From: Lycium barbarum
Lineage: Eukaryota; Streptophyta; Magnoliopsida; Solanales; Solanaceae
NCBI RefSeq assembly: GCF_019175385.1
Contig: NC_083344.1
Span: 9,452,725 to 9,516,724 of the forward strand
DNA: 64,000 nucleotides
Direction of reading: 5' to 3'
Shown here: piece after piece, positions 45,544 through 56,513 of the stretch
Layout: each line of letters begins with the position of its first letter
How positions within the stretch are numbered: position 1 is the stretch's first letter
Translations under genes and position numbers: made by a program
The notes under the pieces: model-generated
The model's database searches: none
Told to the model about the DNA's origin: nothing
The model's input: the letters and a program-made list of their open reading frames with translations, nothing else

Positions 45544-46854
45544 GGGCCTGTTTGGAAAGACACTAAGGTAATTGGAATTGGGTGTAATTACACAGTTTGA
45601 CCTATTTGTTTGATCAAGTAATTACATAGCTAGGCGGGAGTTGGGTGTAATTGAGAGGGTGTAATTACACTCTCCAATTATCGGGGGGGGGGGGGGGGGG
45701 GGGGGGGAGCAGAGAATTCGGTGTAATTACACCCTGTAATTACAGAGTTACTTTTTAGTTTATTTCTTTTTTATTTTCTTTTTATTTCTTTTCTTTTTTA
45801 ATTTATTTTTTATTTCTATTAATTAATTTCTTTTTTATTTTAATTCCTTTTCTTTTCTAATTTATTTTTTTATTTCTATTATTTAATTTCTTTTTTATTT
45901 TTACTTTTTAATTATTTTATTTTTTAAAAATATTTTTTATAGTATTTATATTTCATTTCCTTTCTTCTCATTCCCAATCTTTACTTCTTGTGGTTCCATG
46001 TAATTGCTCGTATTTTTTTAGTTTTTTATTTTATTCATTTAACATAACCGTGTTAATATTCTAATTTTTGAAACTACATCTTATAATATTAGAAAGAATG
46101 AGTCATTAACAAACTTGGCATATAATGAATGAAATGAGGTTATAGACCTATATTTTTCCTTTCTTTTGAATTATAAGAGTATTACTTAGGTTACTTTGAA
46201 ACTTACTTATGTTTTCCCTTTCTTTTGAATTATAGGAGTATTTACTTATGTTACTTTGAAACTTACTTATGTAACGTTAGAATTTGACATAAGAGTATTA
46301 TGTTAAAAAAAATATCTTTTAGGTTATATTTTCGATTTTAAAAATATTTGCTTTAGTACTATTGACTTGTTATTTCACATTGTATGCTGTTTATTTTTCA
46401 CTTACAGTTGATAAAATTATTGTCAAACATTTGAATAATGCTATGGCGTTATATTTATAGATATTTTTTTTTGTCAAACATCCAATCTCACGATGTTCTC
46501 ACAAAAAAGGTATTCTTTTAAGTTTTATAATCAATTAAAATATTATTAATTTGAAATTATATATCAATTATTTTTTACAATATTAGTTACAAATATATGA
46601 TTATTAATTAACATATTTTCAAGAAAAAATGCATTATTAAATAACTAATTTAATATCATTATATATGCACATTTTTTTAAATATTAATTTTAAATTTTTT
46701 ATAATTAAATTAAATTTTAAATTAAACTAACTGCGTAATTACACTGTAATTACATTATGATAAACAAATAGGTCATTGTAATTACAATATTGTGTAATTA
46801 TTAGGATAGTAATTACACCAATTCCAATTACCAGGTGGCTTTCCAAACAGGCTC
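45544..46854. mobile_element. Tourist/Harbinger-like element, 1.3 kb, TAA target duplication
   Basis: GGGCCTGTTTGGAAAGACAC ... TAATTGGAATTGGGTGTAAT and reverse-complemented GAGCCTGTTTGGAAAGCCAC ... TAATTGGAATTGGTGTAATT give nearly 50-bp inverted ends. TAA flanks both sides (45541-45543, 46855-46857). Sub-terminal GTGTAATTACAC palindromes recur. A run of about 26 G lies at 45684-45709. No transposase frame. Confidence 0.8.
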
Positions 46855-47856
46855 TAACGAATTAAGAAGTTGGATTATATATATAATTCAAAATCTCGAT
46901 AAGCCGTGCACATTTGAAGGAATAAAATCCTTCATAATTAGCTAAATTATGAGTTAATTCACTTGTTGAGTTAATGACGTAATTGCAACACTAAAAAAAT
47001 GATTTTCAAAACTAAAACACCTCTTAAAGCTCATTTTTTAAATAAAATATACTTTTTTTTTCTTCTTCTAATTAGTTATCCATGAATATGCCCCTTTCAA
47101 ACCATATACATATGAGTCTTAAACATATTTTACAAAACGAATTATACAAATTTTAGCCCTAAAATGTTAGATCGTAGGGGATCCTTAATACCGAGGTGCT
47201 TAAAACCTTCCTTGGGATCACCAGAACCCTTACCCGTTCTCTAGATTTTATTTAAAGGTTTTCAATAATTAATCTTTAAATTGGCTTCCTAGTTCTCATT
47301 CAATAAATTAGGTGGCGACTCTGTTTGTCCATGACAAAGAACCAAAGTTATGAGAACCTTTTATGCGCTAGCGTAAAAGCGAACTGTAACAAGGACATCA
47401 TATATGCTTGAAAATGGGAGAAAGATGTATAACTCAGAAGCAGTAGACATAAAATTGAAAACAAACAGCGTGTTGAAAGGGTCTAGTTATGCAATTAAAG
47501 TTTAGAAAATCGAAACATGAACATGTGGTTTGTGGAAAAAAAAAATGAAAGGTCACATTTTTAAAATGGACAAAGATGCAAGCTAAGCGAAAGGTACATT
47601 TTTAAAAATATCCAAATTTCCAGTTGTGTGATTAAAGTTTAGAAAATCGAAACATGAACATGTGGTTTGTGGGAAAAAAAAAAGAAAATGAAAGGTCACA
47701 ATTTCAAAGGGGACAAAGATGCAAGCTAAGGAATAGGTACATTTTTGAAAATATCTAAATTTCCAGTGGTCCTTGGCTAGGCCTTCAGAAAGAGTGGTTG
47801 AATATGCCCTTTGTTTAAACTTTTCTTTTGATATAGTGGAAAACATAAACTAAATA

Positions 47857-48093
47857 AGTAGGCATTTGGCCATGAAAAGCAAATATTTTTCATTTTATTT
47901 GGAATTTTGAAGTTGGAGTTGTGTTTGGTTATAGTTTTTGCGAAGAATATTTGGTCGTTTGAATTTACTGAAAGTGAAAAAAGTAAAAACTTCAAGTTAT
48001 ATTTGAAATTTTCATGGCCAAATGCTGATTTTCAAATAAAGTGAAAAAAAAAATCCGGAAAAAAGTGAAACTTTCTCATGGCCAAACGGGTCC
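47857..48093. mobile_element. MITE with TTTGGCCATGA ends (also about 52003-52235 and 56172-56410)
   Basis: Left AGTAGGCATTTGGCCATGAA and reverse-complemented AGGACCCGTTTGGCCATGAG ends are inverted repeats about 230 bp apart. It is present in all three tandem units, so it predates the duplication. The target duplication is unclear. Confidence 0.6.
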
Positions 48094-48505
48094 TTAAAGA
48101 TCTTAAAATCTTAATCATACTCGAATGCTCTGAGTTACTGTTGTGAAACAACCCTAGCAGATTCCTTGTTTCTTCTAAACTTGAATGATTTCTTTTTAAA
48201 ACGGGTTCTACGCAGTGCAAATCTGGATTAATCGAACAGAACTATTTGCTGATTGTCACTTTTTTTTGGTTAACTGTTTGGTACCTTGCACTCTTTTTAT
48301 TTTCTTGCATCTTATTAACAATTTACACCACAGTCTAAAAATTACTTTTGAGAAAACGTTAGATCACAATCTAATGTTTTAGGTTCAACAACTTATGAGC
48401 AGATATTAGACTCGAGTCTAATGTCTTGAATGGAACTTTTTCAAGGGCTATATTTACACAACTTTTCATAACAGCGATAATTTAAGTGATGACTCAAAAA
48501 GGGCT

Positions 48506-48693
48506 TTAAAAAAGGCACCCTGGTGCATTAAGTTCCCGCTATGTGCGGGGTCCTGACTGGTAACTTTTTCAAGGGTCATATTGTACGCAATCTTACCTTA
48601 CATTTCTCTAAGATGTTGTTTCCACGGCTTGAACGTGTGATCTCCTGCACCGTGGTAACAATTTTACCTGTTACGTCAAATCTCCACTTAGAC
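48506..48693 (+). mobile_element. Au-type SINE with perfect 13-bp target duplication
   Basis: The body contains GGCACCCTGGTGCATTAAGT, CCCGCTATGTGCGGGGTCC, TATTGTACGCAATCTTACCT and TTCCACGGCTTGAACGTGTG, which correspond to the tRNA-related promoter boxes and body of the angiosperm Au SINE. CTCAAAAAGGGCT occurs on both sides (48493-48505, 48694-48706). The 69-residue open frame inside is not a gene. Confidence 0.8.
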
Positions 48694-48839
48694 CTCAAAA
48701 AGGGCTATTTGCCTAAATCAACCTTAATGTTTAAGTGGATATCCACCTGATATCAGATGATTATACAAAAAAAAAAAACTAAAAATAATGACACCATTTA
48801 TGTCACGATTCAACCTGGAATCCTCCGTAGTTTTGGTTT

Positions 48840-49530
48840 TCACTTCAATCAAAGCTGGAAAAAATCTGGGAAATGAGAGAAAGAGATAATATTAAGATCA
48901 AGTTGAAGAAACTGAAGCAGTTGATTGTGAGTTTGGTTGCATAATTGCAGAGGGTCCCATTCATTATGTGATTAAAACTTAACTAGAAAATTCGACACAT
49001 GAACATGGGGCTTGTGGAAAAATATACACTATGTGGAACCAAGAGCTATGTTGCACAATGGTCGCTAAATTTGATTGGACGTCTTTGCTATTTTCGTCCA
49101 CATTTTTATATTGAATTTAAAATTATACGAACCGATAATGAAAGTAAATATTTATGCGACTAGAATTAAATCATACTATCTTGGCTCTTTCGTTCTTCTT
49201 TTTATTTTTTTCCTTTTAATAGAAGTATTTTCTTGTTCTAATCTATCAATGTTTTATAAGTTTCTACATACTGGTAATTTGTTATAGACATTTCTCTCTC
49301 CGCGGACAATTGAAATTAATAAATGTCTATGTTTTTTTTTTGGTTAATTATTATAGGCAATGACAAAGATGAAAGCTAAGGGAAAGGTACATTAGACCTG
49401 CTCAATAGAAGGGTAGGTGGCCTGGTGGGGAAGGATTATATAAAGATGACGTTGATGATGGAGTTGAGGCTAAACGTAAAGACCATCAAGAAATCATCGA
49501 TCTGTTGGCATTGGTCTAGTGATTTGTTGA
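48840..49530 (-). promoter_or_regulatory. Orphan NLR 5' flank in unit A
   Basis: Matches the NLR-2 upstream region 26690-27230: AAGATCAAGTTGAAGAA, TTGATTGTGAGTTTG, CATGAACATGGGGCTTGTGG, AATCATCGATCTGTTGGCAT. No NLR start or CC sequence follows on the minus strand; 47.4-48.8 kb holds unrelated sequence. It marks a gene copy whose coding region was lost. Confidence 0.7.
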
Positions 49531-49617
49531 GGGTATAATTAAGTAGCGTAAAGAAAAATGCATTTTATTTGATGGTTTAAGCTTTTAGATTAGAGAGTCA
49601 CTTACTTTTACAAAGTA

Positions 49618-49868
49618 CTCCCTCGGTCCCAATTTATGTGTCACTTTTCGTTTTTCGAAATTCAATTTGATTAAAGTTTAAAGCTAAATTTGATTAGATT
49701 AACTCAATATTTTAACATTAAAATTTATATATTTGAAAACTACATGAAAAGTAATATAAGTTGCAACTTTTCACATATTAATTTTATACATCTTAAAATA
49801 TTGGTCAAAGTTCATGCAGTTTGAATCTCGAGAAACGAAAAGTGCCACATAAATTGGAACAGAGGAAG
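49618..49868. mobile_element. Stowaway-like MITE (copy in unit B at 53790-54040)
   Basis: CTCCCTCGGTCCCAATTTAT and reverse-complemented CTTCCTCTGTTCCAATTTAT ends, TA on both sides, 251 bp in both copies. The shared position shows insertion before the tandem duplication. Confidence 0.8.
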
Positions 49869-50260
49869 TATTAAAGTAGGCAAAAGTCATGAATTCGAGT
49901 CTCATCACCACATATTAAATTCACATGCTTCACCCATGAGAAAAAAAAATCAGGCCCACACATGAGAGAGCATGTTGAGAATATAATTAAGTAAATAAAA
50001 GTCTGTTATTTGTAACAACTTAAACTTTTAAATGAGACGGTTAAAATTCTACATTGTCTTGGTGGCCCTAGTTCTTGTATGTTGAGTCCCGCTTCATCAA
50101 TCTCCTACCTTAAGCGCTTATATGTTACGGTTTAATCCGAAACTTTTACCGGCCTTAAAACTTATAACAAATAACATAACAAACAACTAGAGGTGGGCGA
50201 ATAGCTTCATCTGTTTTTCTAATTAAGTTAGTTATTCTGCTTTCTTTTTTCAATATGTTA

Positions 50261-50496
50261 CTCCCTCTATTATAAATTTATGTGATACTTTTCGCTTATC
50301 GAGATTGAAAGTTCTTGGTTATGACCATGAATTTGGACATAGAATCTTTAAGTTTTTTCAAAATAAAATTAAATATTTGGAAACTACGTAGAAAGTACAA
50401 TAATTCACAATAATTAGGAAAATGAATGGTGGTGAAAGAAGGTTTTGTTTGACTCTCAAAAACCAAACACCCTCACATATGTTGGGACGGAGAAAG
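50261..50496. mobile_element. Stowaway-like MITE (copy in unit B at 54430-54666)
   Basis: CTCCCTCTATTATAAATTTA and reverse-complemented CTTTCTCCGTCCCAACATAT ends with TA flanks, 236 bp. Confidence 0.65.
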
Positions 50497-50650
50497 TATG
50501 TTTTTTTAAAATGAAACAAAACTCTCAAAATACAAGATTCATTAATCATTAGCACTTAAATTGTTTTCTTCAAGAAACGCACTTTGATTTGATAATATTA
50601 TTAATTTTGATATATATTTTTTCAAAAACTTATTTTCACTTAATTATCCA

Positions 50651-50761
50651 AAAGTTTGGCCTGATGAAAACAAATTTGATGGAATTGAAGGATCGCCTCT
50701 AGCAATGGAAGGTCTAGCTAGGGAAATGGTGAAGAAATGTGGCCATTGTGGTACTAGGCAG
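50651..50761 (+). pseudogene. NB-ARC scrap around the GLPL region, plus strand (unit A)
   Basis: Reads KVWPDENKFDGIEGSPLAME then GLAREMVKKCGHCGTRQ. NLR-2 has AMETLARDMVGKCGGLPL at the corresponding place, so this covers the segment before and into the GLPL motif, with GLPL itself lost. It is on the opposite strand to all other NLR pieces and is preceded by NLR 3'-flank-like sequence (CAAGAAACGCACTTTGATTT). About 37 codons, certainly non-functional. Confidence 0.65.
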
Positions 50762-50841
50762 GCTACTTTATATTACAATAATAAGTATATAGAAGCGTAG
50801 GTTTTAGGCAGAGATGGACACGTCTGTCTTTTCGTCATTTA

Positions 50842-50870
50842 CTAGTTTAGCGTACGTGCGTTGCATGTGT
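50842..50870 (-). mobile_element. Possible Helitron 3' end, minus strand (copy at 55012)
   Basis: On the minus strand CATGCAACGCACGTACGCTA leads to AACTAGT. The stem is imperfect and short, so this is weaker than the ends at 9090 and 45401. Confidence 0.35.
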
Positions 50871-52645
50871 GTATTGCATCAATGTTATTCCGTTTATTGT
50901 ATTGTGATCAACTATCATACATCATATTAATGGATAATATTCCCTATTTAAGGATTGATTAAATCAACTAAGATTTCAAAAAAAAATGTTCGAAGGAAAA
51001 TATCATTTTTTTCTCAATTTCAAAATTTTTGGGTTTAGAATGTGATTATTGTATATTCATTCAATGATTAGAGAATACAATATTATTAAAAATATCATTA
51101 CAAATTAACTTTTATACTAGCTAAATATCCTTGGATTTACCATGGTACACATGTAAGCTCATGAGGACACAATTTTTGTTTAAATAAAGAAAGAGAGAGG
51201 CACATAAAAGTTGACTATCATGTGGTCTACTTCACTCATCAGCACCATCTTTATCTAGTTTTTTGATGAAAAAAATTTAACTGAAAGAAAAAACACAAGA
51301 TATTATCAATAAAAGTAGAATCTATCGCCAATTGTTGATTTTTAGCTATGCACTTACACTATTGAGGTAATTAATATAGACAACTCATCGTACACTTAAG
51401 TCATAGAATTTCGAAAGTCATTGTTCTGTAAATAACTAGACAACATTTAAATTTGCAAAAAGGAAAAACAACAACCTAAAAATTAAACCTAATACTAACA
51501 AACTTGCTACAGAGTAAGTAAAAGCAATTAAAGAATCATTAGGCGATTGAGATTTGTAACCTCTGCGATTGTGAAATAGGACATCATATTTGCTTGAAAA
51601 TGGGAGAAAGATGTATAACTCAGAAGCAGTAGACATAAAATTGAGAACAAACAGCATGTTGAAAAGGTCTAGTTATGCGATTGAAGTTTAGAAAATCAAA
51701 ACATGAACATGTGGTTTGTGAAAAAAAAATGAAAGGTCACATTTTCAAAATGGACAAAGAAATGTTCAAATTTCCTGTTATGTGATTAAAGTTTAGAAAA
51801 TCGAAACATGAACATGTGGTTTGTGGAAAAAAAGAAAGGGAAAGGTCACATTTTCAAAGGGGACAAAGATGCAAGCTAAGCGAAAGGTACATTTTTGAAA
51901 ATATCCAAATCTCCAGTGGTCCTTGGCTAGGCCTTCAAAAAGAGTGGCTGAATATGCCCTTTTGTTAAACTTTTCTTTTGATATAGTGGGAAAAGAAACT
52001 AAATAAGTAGGTGTTTGGCCATGAAAACCAATTATTTTTCATTTTATTTGGAATGAAGTTGGAGTTGTGTTCGGTTATAGTTTTTCCGAAGAATATTTGG
52101 ACGTTTGAATTTACTAAAAGTGAAAAAATTAAAAACATCAAGTTATATTTGAAATTTTCATGGCCAAATGCTGATTTTCATATAAAGTGAAAAAAAACCG
52201 GAAAAAGTGAAAATTTCTCATGGCCAAACGGGTCCTTAAAGATCTTAAAATATTAAACATACTCGAATGTTCCGAGTTATTCTTGTGAAACAACCCTAGC
52301 AGATTCCTTGTTTCTTCTAAACTTGAATGATTTCTTTTTAAAACGGGTTCTACGCAGTGCAAATCTGGATTAATCGAACAGAACTATTTGCTGATTGTCA
52401 CTTTTTTTTGGTTAACTGTTTGGTACCTTGCCCTCTTTTTATTTTCTTGCATCTTATTAACCATTTAACCCACAGTCTAAAAATTCCTTTTGAGAAAACG
52501 TTAGATCACAATCTAATGTTTTAGGTTCAACATCTTATGAGCAGATATTAGACTCGAGTCTAATGTCTTGAATGACAATTTTTCAAGGGCTATATTTACA
52601 CAACTTTTCATAATAGCGACAATTTAAGTGATGACTCAAAAAGGG

Positions 52646-52834
52646 CTTAAAAAAAGGCACCCTAGTGCACTAAGTTCCCGCTATGTGCAGGGTCCTGTAT
52701 GGTAACTTTTTCAAGGGTCATATTGTACGCAATCTTACCTTGCATTTCTCTAAGACGGTGTTCCCACTGCTTAAACCTGTGATCTCCTGCACCGTGGCAA
52801 CAATTTTACCTGTTACGTCAAGGCTCCACTTAGA
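52646..52834 (+). mobile_element. Au-type SINE, second copy in unit B
   Basis: Duplicate of the 48506 element by the tandem duplication (GGCACCCTAGTGCACTAAGT ... TTCCCACTGCTTAAACCTGT). The right target copy has changed to CTCCAAAAGGGCT. Confidence 0.75.
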
Positions 52835-52979
52835 CCTCCAAAAGGGCTATTTACATAAATCAACCTTAATGTTTAAGTGGATATCCACCTGATATCAGAT
52901 GATTATACAAAAAAAAAAAAAATGACACCATTTATGTCATGATTCAGCCTGAAATCCTCCGTAGTTTTGGTTTTCACTT

Positions 52980-53700
52980 CAATCAAAGCTGGAAAAAATC
53001 TAGGAAAAGAGAGAAAGAGATAATATTAAGATCAAGTTGAAGAAACTAAAGTAGTTGATTGTGAGTTTGGTTGCATAATTGCAGAGGGTCCCATTCATCA
53101 TGTGCTTAAAACTTAACTAGAAAATCCGACACATGAACATGGGGCTTGTGGAAAAATATACACTATGTGGAACCAAAAGATATGTTGCACAATGGTCCAC
53201 AACCTAAATTTGTTTGGATGTCTTTGCTATTTTCGTCCACATTTTTATATTGAATTTAAAATTATACGAACCGATAATGAAAGTAAATATTTATGCGACT
53301 ATAAGTAAATCATACAATCTTGGCTCTTAAAAAAAAAAGGAAAAAGAAATACTATCTTGGTTCTTTCATTCTTGTTTTTATTTTTTTCCTTTTAATAGAA
53401 GTATTTTCTTGTTCTAATCAATCAATGTTTTATAAGTTTCTACATACTGTTAATTTGTTATAGACATTTCTCTCACCGCGGACAATTGATATTAATAAAT
53501 GTCTTTTTTTTTTTTTTTGGTTCATTGTTATAGGTCATGACAAAGATGAAAGCTAAGGGAAAGGTACATTAGACGTGCTCAATAGAAGGGGAGGTGGCCT
53601 GGTGGGGAGGGATTATATAAAGATGACGCTGATGAAGGAGTTGAGGCTAAACGTAAAGAACATCAGGAAATCATCGATCTGTTGGCATTGATCTAGTGAT
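52980..53700 (-). promoter_or_regulatory. Orphan NLR 5' flank in unit B
   Basis: Same as in unit A, with GTCCACAACCTAAATTTGTT preserving one degenerate copy of the 35-bp unit that is triplicated before NLR-2. Confidence 0.7.
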
Positions 53701-53789
53701 TTGTTGAGGATATAATTAAGTAAAGAAAAATGTATTCTATTTGACGGTTTAAGCTTTTAGATTAGAAAGTCACGTACTTTTACATGGTA

Positions 53790-54040
53790 CTCCCTCGGTC
53801 CCAATTTATGTGGCAGTTTTCGCTTTTCGAAATTCAATTTGACTAAACTTTAAAGCTAAATTGAATTAGATTAACTCAATATTTTAACACTAAAATTTAT
53901 ATATTTAAAAACTACATGAAAAGTAATATAAGTTGCAACTTTTGTCATATCAATTTTATACATCTTAAAATATTGGTCAAAGTTCATGCAGTTTGAATCT
54001 CGAGCAGCGAAAAGTGCCACATAAAGTGGAACAGAGGGAG
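53790..54040. mobile_element. Stowaway-like MITE, unit B copy
   Basis: Second copy of the 49618 element by segmental duplication; TA at 53788-53789 and 54041-54042. Confidence 0.8.
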
Positions 54041-54429
54041 TATTAGAGTAGGCAAAAGTCGTGAATTCGAGTCTCATCACCACATATGAAATTCACGTGC
54101 TTCACCCATGAAAAAAAAATAAGGCCCACATATGAGAGAGCGTGTTGAGAATATAACTAAGTAAATAAAAGTCTGTTATCTGTAACAACTTAAACTTTTA
54201 AATGAGACGGTTACCATTCTACATTGTCTTGGTGGCCCTAGTTCTTGTATGTTGAGTCCCGCTTCATAATCTCCTACCTCCGACGCTTATATGTTATGGC
54301 TTAAGCCGAAACTTTTACCGGTCTTAATACTTATAACAAATAACATAACAAACAACTAGAGGTGGGTGAATAGCTTCATCTGTTTTTCTAATTAAGTAAG
54401 TTATTCTGCTTTCTTTTTTCAATATGTTG

Positions 54430-54666
54430 CTCCCTTTATTATAAATTTATGTGATACTTTTCGCTTATCGAGATTGAAAGTTCTTGGTTATGACCTTGAA
54501 TTTGGACATAGAATCTTTAAGTTTTTTCAAAATAAAATTACATATTTGGAAACTACGTAGAAAGTACAATAATTCACAATAATTTAGGAAAATGAATGGT
54601 GGTGAAAGAAGGTTTTGTTTGACTCTCAAAAACCAAACACCCTCACATATGTTGGGACGGAGAAAG
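54430..54666. mobile_element. Stowaway-like MITE, unit B copy
   Basis: Second copy of the 50261 element; the left TA has become TG. Confidence 0.65.
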
Positions 54667-54820
54667 TATGTTTTTTTAAAATGAAACAAAACTCTCAAAA
54701 TACAAGATTCATTAATCATTAGCACTTAAATATTTTTCTTCAAGAAACGCACTTTGATTTGATAATATTATTAATTTTGATATATATTTTTTCAAAAAAT
54801 TATTTTCACTTAATTATCCA

Positions 54821-54931
54821 AAAGTTTGGCCTGATGAAAACATATTTGATGGAATTGAGGGATCGCCTCTAGCAATGGAAGGTCTAGCTAGGGAAATGGT
54901 GAAGAAATGTGGCCATTGTGGTACTAGGCAG
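54821..54931 (+). pseudogene. NB-ARC scrap, unit B copy
   Basis: Duplicate of the 50651 relic (SPLAMEGLAREMVKKCGHCG) carried by the tandem duplication. Confidence 0.65.
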
Positions 54932-55646
54932 GCTACTTTATATTATAATAATAAGTATATAGAAGCGTAGGTTTTAGGCAGAGATGGACACGTCTGTCTT
55001 TTCGTCATTTACTAGTTTAGCGTACGTGCGTTGCATGTGTGTATTGCATCAATGTTATTCCGTTTATTGTATTGTGATCAACTATCATACATCATATTAA
55101 TGGATAATATTCCCTATTTAAGGATTGATTAAATCAACTAAGATTTCAAAAAAAATGTTCAAGGAAAATATCATTTTTTTCTCAATTTCAAAATTTTTGG
55201 GTTTAGACTGTGATTATTGTATATTCATTCAATGATTAGAGAATACAATATTATTAGAAATATCATTACAAATTAACTTTTATACTAGCTAAATATCCTG
55301 GGATTTACCATGGTACACATGTAAGCTCACGAGGACACAATTTTTGTTTAAATAAAGAATGAGAGAGGCACCTAAAAGTTGACTATCATGTGGTCTACTT
55401 CACTCATCGGCACCATTTTTATCTAGTTTTTTGATGAAAAAAATTTAACTGAAAGAAAAAACACAAGATATTATCAATAAAAGTAGAATATATCGCCAAT
55501 TGTTGATTTTTAGCTATGCACTTACACTATTGAGGTAATTAATATAGACAACTCATCGTACACTTAAGTCATAGAATTTCGAAAGTCATTGTTCTGTAAA
55601 TAACTAGACAACCTTTAAACTTGCAAAAAGGAAAAACAACAACCTA

Positions 55647-56513
55647 AAAATTAAACCTAATACTAACAAACTTGCTACAGAGTAAGTAAAAGCAATTAAA
55701 GAATCATTAGGCGATTGAGATTTGTAACCTCTGCGATTGTGAAATAGGACATCATATTTACTTGAAAATGGGAGAAAGATGTATAACTCAGAAGCAGTAG
55801 ACATAAAATTGAGAACAAACAGCGTGTTGAAAAGGTCTAGTTATGCGATTGAAGTTTAGAAAATCAAAACATGAACATGTGGTTTGTGAAAAAAAAAATG
55901 GAAGGTCACATTTTCAAAACGGACAAAGAAATGTCCAAATTTCCTGTTATGTGATTAAAGTTTAGAAAATCGAAACATGAACATGTGGTTTGTGGAAAAA
56001 AAGAAAAGGAAAGGTCACATTATCAAAGGGGACAAAGATGCAAGCTAAGCGAAAGGTACATTTTTGAAAATATCCAAATCTCCAGTGGTCCTTGGCTAGG
56101 CCTTCAAAAAGAGTGGCTGAATATGCCCTTGTGTTAAACTTTTCCTTTGATATAGTGGGAAATGAAACTAAATAAGTAGGCGTTTGGCCATGAAAACCAA
56201 TTATTTTTCATTTTATTTGGAATGAAGTTGGAGTTGTGTTCGGTTATAGTTTTTCCGAAGAATATTTGGACGTTTGAATTTACTAAAGGTGAAAAAATTA
56301 AAAACTTCAAGTTATATTTGGAGTTTTCATGGCCAAATGCTGATTTTCAAATAAAGTGATAAAAAATTCTGGAAAAAAGTGAAAATTTCTCATGGCCAAA
56401 CGGTCCTTAAAGATCTTAAAATCTTAACCATACTCGAATATTCCGAATTGCTCTTGTGAAACAACCCCAACAGATTCCTTGTTTCTTCTAAACTTCAATG
56501 ATTTCTTTTTAAC
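55647..56513. repeat. Tandem unit C, truncated
   Basis: Repeats the first 0.87 kb of unit B (AATTAAACCTAATACTAACA to CTTCAATGATTTCTTTTTAA), then identity stops within the segment that precedes the SINE in the other units. Confidence 0.85.

Larger units (their letters stand above)
40724..47391 (+). mobile_element. Large TG...CA insertion: probable Ogre-type solo LTR with nested elements
   Basis: It starts TGCTGACACTCAATTTTGAC (compare TGTTGACACCCAATTTTGTC of the 13-26 kb LTR) and ends GCGAACTGTAACA. AGGAC lies immediately outside both ends (40719-40723, 47392-47396), and its removal restores GAAATAGGACATCATAT as at 51574. Near its right end 47170-47340 matches, in reverse complement, the other end of the Ogre LTR (GAGTCGCCACCTAAT, GTAAGGGTTC). 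Internal primer site, gag and a second LTR are absent. Nested elements at 44179-44412, about 43990-45401 and 45544-46854 account for much of its 6.67 kb. Confidence 0.75.
47397..51476. repeat. Tandem unit A (starts 40622-40723, continues 47397)
   Basis: From GACATCATATATGCTTGAAA the sequence matches unit B (51477-55646) collinearly over its length at high identity. Taking 40622-40723 plus 47397-51476 gives about 4.18 kb, the same as unit B, showing that the big insertion split unit A. It contains a MITE, a SINE, NLR 5' flank, two Stowaway-like MITEs and an NB-ARC scrap. Confidence 0.88.
51477..55646. repeat. Tandem unit B, 4.17 kb
   Basis: Head-to-tail copy of unit A. Landmarks are offset by about 4.1-4.2 kb: SINE 48506 to 52646, MITE 49618 to 53790, MITE 50261 to 54430, NB-ARC scrap 50651 to 54821. 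Differences are scattered substitutions and short homopolymer changes. Confidence 0.9.

Noticed and set aside
48032..48220. Frame MHCVEPVLKRNHSS..., repeated at 52138-52362
   Set aside because: It spans the end of a MITE and duplicated flank; repeated only by the tandem duplication.
48541..48750. 69-codon frame, similar to 52683-52892
   Set aside because: It is inside the duplicated SINE and has no protein meaning.
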